Shown here: positions 12,571 to 21,027 of the stretch, one piece after another | How positions within the stretch are numbered: position 1 is the stretch's first letter | Layout of the letters: each line of letters starts with the position of its first letter | NCBI GenBank assembly: GCA_030428695.1 | Contig: JAUIEM010000122.1 | Span: 1-23,562, forward strand | Reading direction: 5' to 3' | DNA: 23,562 nucleotides | Source: a bacterium | GTDB taxonomy: Bacteria; Planctomycetota; J058; JAJDCP01 | Made by a program: the position numbers and the translations under genes | Notes under the pieces: model-generated | What the model was told of the DNA's origin: nothing | The model's database searches: none | What the model saw: only the letters and a program-made list of their open reading frames with translations

Positions 12571-15489
12571 ATGGCTCGTCAGCGCCCGTTTCCCCTGTTG
12601 ATCCTCGCCCTCGCACCGCTCGCGGTGATCGTCACCGTCTGGTACCTCAGCACCGACCCGCAGCGGCCGCGGCCCGAGCCCGAGGACCGCGTCGAGCTGC
12701 CCGCTCCCGGGCCGGTCGAGCCCGCTCCCGTCGAGCCGCCCGCGCCGGTCGAGCCCGTTCTGGGAGAGGCCGCACCGGGCGCGTCGCCGTCCGGGTCTCC
12801 GGCGCCCGTCGAGGCGGAGCCGACCGCGCAGCCCCCGGCCCTGCCCGGCCCCGCGGGCAGCTCGAACAGCGCGACCTTCTCCTTCTCCGGCGCCCTGCCC
12901 GAGCGCGAGTTGCCGCCGCTGCCCCCCGAGCAGCTCGGCGGCCTGTCCGGTCGCGTCGTCGACGACCAGGGCCGGGCCCTGGCCGGCGTGCCGGTGACGG
13001 CCAACGGCCGCGTGGTCGGAGGGGCGCTGCCGTTCACGATCACCTTCCCCCACGGTGGCGCGAGCGCCGAGCCCCCGCCGGACTCGACACACCTCACCGA
13101 CGCGCGGGGGTTCTTCACCCTGCTCGAGCTCGACCCGCGCAAGACCTGGACGCTGGTCGTGCACCCCCCCGAGGGCTATCTGCGCACCCAGCAGGAGGCG
13201 CCGAGCCTGCGACCCGGGGAGATCGTCGAGGTCGGTGAGCTGCGGGTCGAGCGCCCGGGCCGCATCGAGGGCATCGTCCGCGACAGCGCCGGGCGGCCCC
13301 TCGAGGGCGCGATGGTGCGCGTCGGCGAGCCGCTGCCGGAGGGGCTGCACGTGATGGAGGCCGACGGCGGCGGGACGGTCGCCCTGATGATGGTCGCCCG
13401 CGCCGGGGAAGACGACTCGGCCGAGGTCGAGATCCCGCCTCCGCCGGGTTCCACCCGCAGCGACCCCCACGGCCGCTTCGCGCTCGAAGGGGTGCTGCCC
13501 GGACAGCACCTGATCAGCGCGCGCCTCGCCGGCTACCGCGACGCCCTTGTCGAGCCCGTCGAGGTCGAGGCGGGGAAGACGACGGGCCCGCTGCGCATGG
13601 TGCTCGCGGAGCCTCTCGGCCTGGTGTTGACGATCCACGATCCGGACGGCCACCCGGTGGTCGGCGCGACCGTGGGGGTCGGCTCGTCCCGGTTCGGTGG
13701 CTTCCACCAAGACGACGATGGAGAGGAGAGCGACGGCGCCGGGCAGGTGCGGTTCACGGCGCTCGAGGCCGCCGAGGTCCGCGTGCGGGTCCGCGCCGAG
13801 GGCTTCGCGGAGCTGCGCGCGGCGCTGCGCCTGTCCGAAGGGCTCAACGAGCGCACCCTGACCCTGACCCCGGCCGGCGTCCTGCAGGGACGCCTCCTCG
13901 GCCCGGGGGGTGGGCCGCTCGAGGGCGGCTCCGTGCGGGCCCACCGGCTCGAGGAGAACGACGGCATGTCGAGCTTCGTCGAGAGCGACGCCGCCGGCGG
14001 CTTCGCCTTCACCGACCTCGCCCCGGGCCTGTTCGAGCTGACGGCGAGCCACCCCGACTGCGCGGAGGGCCGCTTCGGGCCGTTCCTGGTCGAGGCGGGC
14101 GCGCCGATCGATGTCGGTGACCTGTCCCTCGAGGCCGCCGGCTCGATCGCGGTGCTCGTCGTCGACCGGGAAGGCGCACCGCTGGCCGGCGTCGCCCTGA
14201 CGCTCGGCGACGGGGGGATGTCCGCGGTCAGCTTCGACGTGTCGGCCTCGAGCGGGATCTTCTTCACCAACGGCTCCGGTGGCACCGCGACCGACGCCGC
14301 AGGCCGCGCCACCCTGACCGGCGTCCAGCCGGGGCTGCACGCGGTCAAGGCCGAGCTCGACGGGGTCAGCGCCTACGCCGACGCGGTCGAGGTGCGGCCC
14401 GCCGCGGAGACCGCGGTCGAGATCGTGCTCGGGCCCGCGGGCGATGTCGAGGGCACGGCCTACCGGGCGGACGGCACCGTCTGGGGCGGGCTGGCCGTGA
14501 TGCTTCTGCGGGAGGGTCGGGATGTCCCGCTCAAGACGTCGCGCAGCGACGCCGAAGGCCGCTTCCAGTTCAGCGACGTGCCGCCCGGCTTCTACTCCCT
14601 CGGCCAGGGCGTCGGCCACGGCGGAACCGGGCCGCGCTTCGAGGTGCGCGACGGCGCGACGACCTGGCAGGACTTCACCGAGAGCCCCCGCCTGGCGGTC
14701 AGCGGCGTCGTCCTCCACGCAGACGGCAGCCCCGCCGCCGGCCTGGCGGTCGCCGTCGGCCGTCGGCGGCCGAGCGCCGGCGGCAGCTGGGGCGTGCCCT
14801 GGGCGAGCGACGAGGGCTACACCGACGCCGAAGGCGGCTTCGCGCTGGAGGTCCGGGGAAGCTCGGAGCTGGGGCTGGAGGTGCGCAGACCGGACGGTCC
14901 GGTCGTCTTCCCGCTGACCGACGCGCTGACCGGGCTGCAGCTGCGGCTGCCGGCGGAGACGGGCGGAGCGCGCCTGCTCGGGCAGCTCACCGACCCCTCC
15001 GACCAGCCCCTCGGCGGCGCGCAGGTCATCCTCTCGCGGAGCGACGCTCCCCCGGACGCGCCGCTGTTCCGCCGCGAGCTCGCGGTCGGCGCGGAGGGCA
15101 GCTTCCTGTTCGAGGAGCTCGAGCCCGGAGGTTACCGGCTCGAGGTCCTGCGCCCCGGCTCGGCCCTCGAGGTCCGGGACCTGACCCTCGCCGCCGGGGA
15201 CACTCCCGTCTCCGTGCGCATCCATCCGGTCGGACGCGTGCTGTTCCTCGTACGCTCCGCTTCCCAGGGCAGCGGCGCTGCGACCGTCGAGGCGCGCCTG
15301 CCGGGCGAGGAGCACGCGACCCGCGCGCGCTCCGGCAGCTTCGGGGAGGTGCTGAGCTTCGAGAACCTGCGCCTCGGCCTCTCCTACACCTTCGAGGTGC
15401 GCGCTCCCGGCCACGTCACGACCACGGTCGAGCACCTCGTCCGCGCCGGGGAGGTCGCCCCGGTCGAGGTACAGCTGGCGGGGGAGTAG
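12571..15489 (+). CDS. membrane-anchored protein with about eight carboxypeptidase-regulatory-like repeats
   Basis: 972 residues from the ATG at 12571 (MARQRPFPLL). ATGs at 12562 and 12535 are also in frame, but GGAG at 12557-12560 is ten bases from 12571 and too close to 12562, and nothing resembles a ribosome site before 12535. Residues 5-25 (FPLLILALAPLAVIVTVWYL) form a signal anchor, followed by a Pro/Glu/Ala-rich stalk with repeated PVEP to about residue 110. Then come about eight beta-sandwich units of the carboxypeptidase-regulatory type, beginning near 12940, 13256, 13618, 13879, 14146, 14446, 14695 and 14968. Each has a GxVxDxxGxPLxGAxV opening and a GxFxFxxLxPG-like closing. No peptidase domain or outer-membrane barrel is attached. 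It probably acts outside the membrane as an adhesive or scaffold protein; no substrate is suggested. Confidence 0.88.
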   Translation: MARQRPFPLLILALAPLAVIVTVWYLSTDPQRPRPEPEDRVELPAPGPVEPAPVEPPAPVEPVLGEAAPGASPSGSPAPVEAEPTAQPPALPGPAGSSNSATFSFSGALPERELPPLPPEQLGGLSGRVVDDQGRALAGVPVTANGRVVGGALPFTITFPHGGASAEPPPDSTHLTDARGFFTLLELDPRKTWTLVVHPPEGYLRTQQEAPSLRPGEIVEVGELRVERPGRIEGIVRDSAGRPLEGAMVRVGEPLPEGLHVMEADGGGTVALMMVARAGEDDSAEVEIPPPPGSTRSDPHGRFALEGVLPGQHLISARLAGYRDALVEPVEVEAGKTTGPLRMVLAEPLGLVLTIHDPDGHPVVGATVGVGSSRFGGFHQDDDGEESDGAGQVRFTALEAAEVRVRVRAEGFAELRAALRLSEGLNERTLTLTPAGVLQGRLLGPGGGPLEGGSVRAHRLEENDGMSSFVESDAAGGFAFTDLAPGLFELTASHPDCAEGRFGPFLVEAGAPIDVGDLSLEAAGSIAVLVVDREGAPLAGVALTLGDGGMSAVSFDVSASSGIFFTNGSGGTATDAAGRATLTGVQPGLHAVKAELDGVSAYADAVEVRPAAETAVEIVLGPAGDVEGTAYRADGTVWGGLAVMLLREGRDVPLKTSRSDAEGRFQFSDVPPGFYSLGQGVGHGGTGPRFEVRDGATTWQDFTESPRLAVSGVVLHADGSPAAGLAVAVGRRRPSAGGSWGVPWASDEGYTDAEGGFALEVRGSSELGLEVRRPDGPVVFPLTDALTGLQLRLPAETGGARLLGQLTDPSDQPLGGAQVILSRSDAPPDAPLFRRELAVGAEGSFLFEELEPGGYRLEVLRPGSALEVRDLTLAAGDTPVSVRIHPVGRVLFLVRSASQGSGAATVEARLPGEEHATRARSGSFGEVLSFENLRLGLSYTFEVRAPGHVTTTVEHLVRAGEVAPVEVQLAGE

Positions 15490-15654
15490 GCCAGCGGAGT
15501 CGCCAGGCTTGGAAGTCGCCGACCGCGTCGATCGCGAACACGCGTAACCGTACCGCTGACTTCGTAGGCGGGCTGACCGCGTTGATGACGCGGAAGTCGA
15601 TGGGGGTGACCGTCGAGCAAGTCCGCGGCGATGTCGATCACCGCGACCGAGCCC

Positions 15655-16578
15655 TCAGGGTCGAGCTGCGGTCAGCCCGCGCACCACCACGCTCGCGGCC
15701 GTCATGCCGAAGACGGAGGTGACGAAGCCGGCGGTGCCGTAGATCACCGAGCGCTCTTCGCATCCGTGGGGCGAATCGGCCTGATGTGGGCACACGCAGC
15801 GGAAGCCCTCGCCGCGGTCGTAGGCGAGCTCGAGGCTCGCCGCGACCGGCTCGGCGGAGAACACGGCGCTGATCCCGACCGGCCCCGCCCCCCGCTCACA
15901 GCGGATACCGTAGCGGCTGCCGAGGTTCTTGCGCAGCACCCGGGCGAGGGGATCGGTGTGGGTCTCCGAAAGGTCGCAGACCCGCACCTGAGTCGGGTCG
16001 ACCTTCGCCGCCGCCCCCATCGAGGAGACGACCGGGATGCCCTCGCGGTGGCAGGTCGCGAGGAGGTGGAGCTTGGCGGTGATGTTGTCGATCGCGTCGA
16101 CCACGAAGTCCGGCCGCGGATCGAGCAGGGCCGCCGCCGTGCGCGCCTCGTAGAAGGCGTGCACCGGCCGCACCCAGGCGTCGGGGTTGATCGCCCGCAC
16201 CCGCGCCGCCATCAGCTCCGCCTTCGGCTGCCCGACCGTGTTCTTCAGCGCGTGCAGCTGCCGGTTCTGGTTGGTCGCGCAGACGACATCGAAGTCGACC
16301 AGGCTCAGCCGCCCGACCGCCGAGCGCGCCAGCCCCTCGACCGCGTAGCTGCCGACCCCGCCGAGCCCGAACACCGCGACGTGGCTGGTCGCGAGGCGGG
16401 CCATCGCGGCGTCGCCCAGCAGCCGCCCGATGCGGTCCCAGCGCCGGTGCATCTTCTCGCGCGGGGCGGGGAAGGGGGGCGCGGGCGGAATCTCCGGCGC
16501 CGGCCGCAGATTCTCGCAGGGGGCGCCGCTGCTCGGGCAGAGCAGGGGAGGGGCGGAGGAGACAGTCGGATCGGCCAT
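15655..16578 (-). CDS. tcdA: tRNA threonylcarbamoyladenosine dehydratase (TcdA/CsdL-type E1-like enzyme)
   Basis: 307 residues from the ATG at 16578, with GGAAG eight bases upstream. An ATG at 16452 would give a protein of about 265 residues, closer to E. coli TcdA, so the first 42 residues (Pro-rich, with two Cys) could be a lineage extension or a start error. The ThiF/E1 fold is clear: ATP loop VFGLGGVGSYAVEGLARS (GLGGVG at 70-75), LSLVDFDVVCATNQNRQ, VVDAIDNITAK, VSSMGAAAKVDPTQV and the end YGTAGFVTSVFGMTAASVVV. TcdA uses ATP to cyclise t6A37 in ANN-decoding tRNAs to ct6A. Extra Cys/His before the end (RCVCPHQADSPHGCEER) could bind metal; similar tails occur in the family as I recall. It is a single gene with its own promoter. 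Confidence 0.92.
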   Translation of the reverse strand: MADPTVSSAPPLLCPSSGAPCENLRPAPEIPPAPPFPAPREKMHRRWDRIGRLLGDAAMARLATSHVAVFGLGGVGSYAVEGLARSAVGRLSLVDFDVVCATNQNRQLHALKNTVGQPKAELMAARVRAINPDAWVRPVHAFYEARTAAALLDPRPDFVVDAIDNITAKLHLLATCHREGIPVVSSMGAAAKVDPTQVRVCDLSETHTDPLARVLRKNLGSRYGIRCERGAGPVGISAVFSAEPVAASLELAYDRGEGFRCVCPHQADSPHGCEERSVIYGTAGFVTSVFGMTAASVVVRGLTAARP

Positions 16579-16609
16579 CGGCGCAGCTTCCGGATAGGGG
16601 CACACGCCG

Positions 16610-16638
16610 GGTGTACACGGTCGGGGGCGGGACGTCAA
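16610..16638 (-). promoter_or_regulatory. candidate promoter for tcdA
   Basis: On the minus strand TTGACG (16638-16633, five of six to the -35 consensus) is followed after 17 bp by TACACC (16615-16610), which ends about 31 bases before the ATG. The -10 is weak. It overlaps a perfect GTGTACAC palindrome (16611-16618). Confidence 0.35.
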
Positions 16639-16779
16639 CGGTGGGGTGGCTCGGCGTTCGCGGTCGACGACGGCCGGCGAGGAGAGCTTGCTTGGTTGGG
16701 AAGGGCAGGGGAAGGGACGACGCCGGTTGCTTGACCTGGATGCGGGGAAGTAGCCAGTGCCCGAGGTGCTCCCGACTCC

Positions 16780-17952
16780 CTACTCCGAAGGCTCCCCCAG
16801 CTCCACCTCCAGCTCGATCAGCCCTCCGTCCCGCTCGACCACCACTGGCACCCGGTCGCCGACGTTGAAGTTCTCCAGCGCCCCGAGCAGCGAGTTCTGG
16901 TTCTCGACAGAGCGCCCGGCGACCGACTTGATGATGTCCCCGAGCTCGACCCCGGCGGCGGTGTCCTTGGTGCCCCGCAGGCCCGCGCGTGCCGCCCCGA
17001 GGCCCTCGACCACGCGCAGGATCAGCACGCCCTCGATGCCGGCGCGGCGGGCGACCTGGTCGGAGACCAGCACGACGCCGAGGGTCGGGCGGATCAGGCG
17101 GCCGTGCTCGATCAGCTGGCTGACGACCCGGTTGACCGTGTCGACAGGCACCGCGAAGCCGATGCCGGCGTAGGAGCCGGTGCGGCTGTAGATCGCGGTG
17201 TTGACGCCGATCAGACGGCCGGCGCTGTCGAGCAGGGGCCCGCCGGAGTTGCCGGGGTTGATCGGGGCGTCGGTCTGGACCACGCCGTGGATGGAGGAGC
17301 CGTTCGCCGCGCGGATCTCGCGGTCGAGGGCGCTGACGATGCCGCTGGTCATCGTCTGGTCGAGGCCGAAGGGGTTGCCGATGGCGAAGACGTTCTGGCC
17401 GACCTTGAGGTCGCTCGAGGTGCCGAGGGGTACGGGGGGCAACGAGCGGCCCTGGAGGTCGACCTTGAGCACCGCGATGTCCTTGTTCGCGGCGACGCCG
17501 ACCACCTCTGCCGGGAGGCGTTTGTGGTCCGACAGGGTGACCTCGATCTCACGCGCTCCCTCGATCACGTGGTAGTTGGTGACGACGTGGCCGGCCTCGT
17601 CCCAGAGGAAGCCGGTGCCGGTGCCCTGGGGGGTCTCGAAGACGTCGAAGCTGAACATGTCGCGGCGCACCCCGATGTTCGTGATGAAGAACACCGACGG
17701 GGCGACCTCTTCGAAGATCGCGATCTGGTTGAGCTCGGCCGCCGGGAGGGGCCCGCGTTCGGTGACGGTGCGGGCGGCGGGTGTGTCCCTGCGGCCCTGC
17801 CACCAATAGCCGACGGTCCAGGCCAGGCCGACGATCAGGAGGAGCGCGAGGAGCTGCCGGCCGCGACGCGGACGGTCGGCCATTCTGGCAGGATCGTAGG
17901 GGGCGTAGCCCCGGCCGTCGTTTCGGAACACCGTGCTTCCTCTCGGGATCAT
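16780..17952 (-). CDS. HtrA/DegP-type membrane-anchored serine protease with one PDZ domain
   Basis: 390 residues from the ATG at 17952, seven bases after GGAGGAAGG; its ATG overlaps the kinase stop (ATGA, 4 bp). A membrane anchor lies at about 33-51 (LLALLLIVGLAWTVGYWW), so the protease faces the periplasm. The trypsin-like domain (about 75-270) has a full triad: H128 (VVTNYHVIEGA), D158 (NKDIAVLKV) and S236 (INPGNSGGPLL), with AIGNPFGLDQTMTSGIVS between. One PDZ domain follows (about 280-385), ending IELEVELGEPSE. Length and single PDZ match DegS-like or short HtrA proteins, which cut misfolded or signal substrates at the membrane. Overlap with a kinase gene suggests co-production and a shared pathway; whether the kinase phosphorylates it is unknown. 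Confidence 0.95.
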   Translation of the reverse strand: MIPRGSTVFRNDGRGYAPYDPARMADRPRRGRQLLALLLIVGLAWTVGYWWQGRRDTPAARTVTERGPLPAAELNQIAIFEEVAPSVFFITNIGVRRDMFSFDVFETPQGTGTGFLWDEAGHVVTNYHVIEGAREIEVTLSDHKRLPAEVVGVAANKDIAVLKVDLQGRSLPPVPLGTSSDLKVGQNVFAIGNPFGLDQTMTSGIVSALDREIRAANGSSIHGVVQTDAPINPGNSGGPLLDSAGRLIGVNTAIYSRTGSYAGIGFAVPVDTVNRVVSQLIEHGRLIRPTLGVVLVSDQVARRAGIEGVLILRVVEGLGAARAGLRGTKDTAAGVELGDIIKSVAGRSVENQNSLLGALENFNVGDRVPVVVERDGGLIELEVELGEPSE

Positions 17953-20945
17953 GTGCCTTCCTCCGGTTTCTCCGCGCGGAGGGCCGCCAGGCCCGGGAGG
18001 GAGGTCCGCAAATCGGGGGCCAGGCGCAGCTCGGTCTGGATGCTCGCCGCGAGCGCCGCGTAGCGCGCGCCGTCGCGTCCGGGACACAGCCGCCCGAGCA
18101 GGGCGAGCTGCAGGCGCAGCTGGTGCTTCTCCCAGGGGAAGGCCTGGGCGAGCCAGGCCCGCAGCCGGTCCTCGTTCCAGCGCCCGGAGGCGATCAGCGA
18201 GCCGAGGGTCCAGGTGCGGGGCAGCGGCCGCACCCGCAGGCCCGCGAACAGCTCGGTCGCCTCGAGGGAGCGCCCGCTCGCCAGCCAGCAGGTGCCGACG
18301 AGGAAGTTCGCGAGGTTGCGCCCGTGGCGGTGCAGCTTGCGGCGGACGAAGAAGCCGAGCTCCTTCTCCGCGCGCTCGACGTCTCCGGCGTCGAGGAGGA
18401 ACCAGGCCCGGTGCTCGCGGGCGAAGCCGTCCTGGGCGTCGTGGGGGCGCAACATCTCGAGGGCGGCCCCGCACCCTCCCCGGGACGCGGCCAGCCGGGC
18501 CAACCACAGCCGCGCGCTGTTGCCGACCCGGCGCGAGCCGCGCGGCACCCGCCCGGACTCGTCGGCGGTGCTCGCCAGGGTCGCGGCCAGCAGCGTCCGG
18601 GCCCGCTCGTCATCGCCGTCCAGGGCGTGGCAGACCGCCTCGCAGGCGCGCAGGGTCGCCCCGAGCTGGGCGCTCGCCTCCGCCTTCGCCGCCAGCGCCA
18701 GGCGGCAGCCGGCGAGCAGGCTGCGGGCGCGCTCGCTCGCGCCGAGCTCGAGCAGCGCGAAGAAGGCGTCGCCGACGTGGGCCGACCGGGCGAGGCCGGC
18801 CTGGACCAGCTCGACGCAGGCCCGCTCGACGACCAGCGGCCGCGCGCTCCAGAAGCCGAAGTACAGGCGGGCCTGCGCGCGCCAGGTCGGCTGGCTCGGG
18901 CTGCCCTGGAGGCGCGCCGCCATGAAGCTCGGCATCTCCCATTGGGAGCGTACGTCGCGCACGATCTGCAGCACCAGCCGCAGGCCCCAGGTGTCGGCGC
19001 AGTGTTCGATGGCGAGCGGCAACAGCTCGGCGATCGAGCGCCGCTGCTCGAACTCGAGGCTGTGCAGGGTCGCGAGCAGCCACTCCCGGGCGGTCGTCAG
19101 GTGCGGGTCGTTGCCGTTGGCCAGCGCCTCGGCGAGGGCTTCGTGCTTCAGGGCCGGCTGGCCCCGCTCGGCGGCGACCATCGCGCAGCCGAGCCAGGGC
19201 AGGCTGCCGCCCTCGTCCTCGGCCCGCTCGGCGAAGTACTGCTGCGCCTCCTCGAGCAGCATCGCCCGCAGCTCGCCCTCCCGCTCGGCGCGCGCCATCT
19301 CGAGCAGGCACAGCCCGGCCCGGAAGCCGGCCAGCCGGCCCTCGCGGCGGCCCGGATGGTTGGCGGCGATGCGCTCGTAGCGGTAGCGGGCGTCCTCGAA
19401 CAGGCGCCGGTTGAAGAAGGCGTCGGGGACCGCCAGACAGGACACCGTCAGCCCGGCCCCCCGGGCGTGCACCGCGAGGTTGCGCAGGCGCAGGCTGTGG
19501 CCCTTCCCCGCCAGGCCGACGAGGCCGGGGCCGAGGGGGATCGGGTCGGTGTAGGCGTAGATCTCCTCGCCGTCGATGCGCAGCGAGACCCGGTGCTCCT
19601 CACGGCTGGCGACGACCTTGTGCCAGCGCTTCTGCGTCAGGTCCGGAGCGCGGGCGCCGGCGACATCCCGGCCGCTGCGCAAGAGCGCGAGCATCCGCCG
19701 CTTCCCGCCCGAGACCCCGAGCCGGTAGCTCTGCGGCGCGCTGCCGTCGTCGCGCGCCCCGCGGGCGTTGAGCCAGACCTCGAGCTCCGGCCGGCCCCGT
19801 TGGGTGTAGAGCTCGAACTCGACGCGGACGTTGTCGCGGAAGCGCTCGCTGTACAGGTAGCGGAAGCCCTCGCCGGCTCCACGCGGGCGCAGGACCAGCG
19901 CCCCGTCCTCGAGCACCACCCGGCCGCCGCTCATCCGCCAGGTGCCAGCCGGCGTCGCGACGCGCCGCCAGATCGCGCGGCCCTCGAGGGCGGCGGCGAC
20001 CGCCTCGGCGAAGCTCGTCACGTTCTGGTAGCGCTTGCCCGGGTCGGGGTGCAGGGCGCGCAGGGCGATGTCGCCGAGCCGTGGCGGGAAGCTGCGCGCC
20101 GGTTGCGCCTGCGGCGGCTGGGGGCGGCGCCGCATCTCCTCGCGCAGCTCACGCAGATCGCGCGAGCGCCAGGGCAGACGCAGGCACAACAGCTCGTACA
20201 GGATCACCCCGAGCGAGAACACGTCGGAGCGCTCGGAGGCGGGCCGCTTGTCGAACAGCTCCGGGGCGATGTAGGCGGGGGTGCCGACCAGCAGGTTGCT
20301 CGCGGTGTCGAGGTCGAGGGCACCCTCGTAGACGGCGCGACGGGCCGACGGGTTCGCGCCGGGCAGAACCTTGGCCATGCCCCAGTCGAGCACCAGCACC
20401 TCCTCGAAGCGGCCGAGCATGATGTTGCCGGGCTTGAGGTCGCGATGCACGACCCCCTTGCTGTGGGCGAAGGCGACGGCGTTGGCGGCCTGCAGGAACA
20501 GGCGCAGCAGCCGGGGCAGACGCCAGGCGGCGTTGCTCGTCGCGTCTCCGGCCCGCAGCCGGCGCAGCAGCTCGGCCAGGGACATGCCCTCGACCGGGCG
20601 CATCGTGTAGTACAGCTCGTCGCCTTCCCCGGCGAAGGCGTACACAGGGATGATTGCCGGATGCTGCAGCCGCGCCGTGACCCGCGCCTCGAGCTGGAAG
20701 CGGGCGCGCAGCTCGTCGAGGTGACGCTTGTCGGCGCGGATGCGTTTGAGGGCGATCGGCCGATCGAGGACCGGGTCGCGGGCGAGGAAGACCTCTCCCA
20801 TCCCGCCCTGCCCGAGGGTCTCCTCGATCGGGTAGGGCCCGACCTGCTCGGGGCGCAGGCCTTCCTCCCCGCGTTCGCTGGGCGGCAGGGGCCAGGTCGA
20901 GCGCAGGCGGACGGTGGTGTCGCCGGGGGATACGGGCTCGTTCAT
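17949..20945 (-). CDS. PknD-like Ser/Thr protein kinase with beta-sandwich and helical-repeat regions
   Basis: 998 residues from ATG, with GAGGA just upstream. The kinase domain spans about 37-325: LGQGGMGEVF (44-53), K67, HRDLKPGN (D169, N174), then DWG (187-189) in place of DFG, GTPAYIAPELF and SDVFSLGVILYELL. Residues about 330-520 look like a concanavalin/DUF1080-type beta sandwich (WRMSGGRVVLEDGALVL, SYRLGVSGGKRRML, WHKVVASREEHRVSLRIDG). Residues 535-990 are rich in helices with TPR-like texture. This order and the DWG motif recall PknD of Chlamydia, whose phylum is related to Planctomycetota. I see no membrane segment, so it is probably cytosolic. Key catalytic residues are present. The HtrA-type gene overlaps its stop by 4 bp, indicating translational coupling. 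Confidence 0.9.
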   Translation of the reverse strand: MNEPVSPGDTTVRLRSTWPLPPSERGEEGLRPEQVGPYPIEETLGQGGMGEVFLARDPVLDRPIALKRIRADKRHLDELRARFQLEARVTARLQHPAIIPVYAFAGEGDELYYTMRPVEGMSLAELLRRLRAGDATSNAAWRLPRLLRLFLQAANAVAFAHSKGVVHRDLKPGNIMLGRFEEVLVLDWGMAKVLPGANPSARRAVYEGALDLDTASNLLVGTPAYIAPELFDKRPASERSDVFSLGVILYELLCLRLPWRSRDLRELREEMRRRPQPPQAQPARSFPPRLGDIALRALHPDPGKRYQNVTSFAEAVAAALEGRAIWRRVATPAGTWRMSGGRVVLEDGALVLRPRGAGEGFRYLYSERFRDNVRVEFELYTQRGRPELEVWLNARGARDDGSAPQSYRLGVSGGKRRMLALLRSGRDVAGARAPDLTQKRWHKVVASREEHRVSLRIDGEEIYAYTDPIPLGPGLVGLAGKGHSLRLRNLAVHARGAGLTVSCLAVPDAFFNRRLFEDARYRYERIAANHPGRREGRLAGFRAGLCLLEMARAEREGELRAMLLEEAQQYFAERAEDEGGSLPWLGCAMVAAERGQPALKHEALAEALANGNDPHLTTAREWLLATLHSLEFEQRRSIAELLPLAIEHCADTWGLRLVLQIVRDVRSQWEMPSFMAARLQGSPSQPTWRAQARLYFGFWSARPLVVERACVELVQAGLARSAHVGDAFFALLELGASERARSLLAGCRLALAAKAEASAQLGATLRACEAVCHALDGDDERARTLLAATLASTADESGRVPRGSRRVGNSARLWLARLAASRGGCGAALEMLRPHDAQDGFAREHRAWFLLDAGDVERAEKELGFFVRRKLHRHGRNLANFLVGTCWLASGRSLEATELFAGLRVRPLPRTWTLGSLIASGRWNEDRLRAWLAQAFPWEKHQLRLQLALLGRLCPGRDGARYAALAASIQTELRLAPDLRTSLPGLAALRAEKPEEGT

Positions 20946-20975
20946 CGTCCTCGGTCGGCTGGGGTAGACGCGCCC

Positions 20976-20984
20976 ACTATAGCA
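20976..20984 (-). promoter_or_regulatory. extended -10 (TGCTATAGT) for the kinase-protease operon
   Basis: On the minus strand TGC precedes TATAGT (five of six to consensus), 30 bases before the kinase ATG at 20945. Six bases downstream is GTCTAC. No -35 is convincing at 16-18 bp. It lies in the 82-bp gap after the globin gene, suggesting the kinase-protease pair has its own promoter. Confidence 0.45.
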
Positions 20985-21009
20985 AGAAGAGGAAGCGCTC
21001 GCGACGGCC

Positions 21010-21026
21010 CCGGGCGCCGCGCCCGG
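21010..21026 (-). terminator. GC hairpin directly after the globin stop, possible terminator
   Basis: CCGGGCG (21010-21016) and CGCCCGG (21020-21026) form a perfect 7-bp GC stem with a 3-nt loop, beginning one base after the globin stop codon on the minus strand. No U tract follows, so intrinsic termination is uncertain; it may instead protect the 3' end. Confidence 0.35.
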
Positions 21027-21027
21027 C

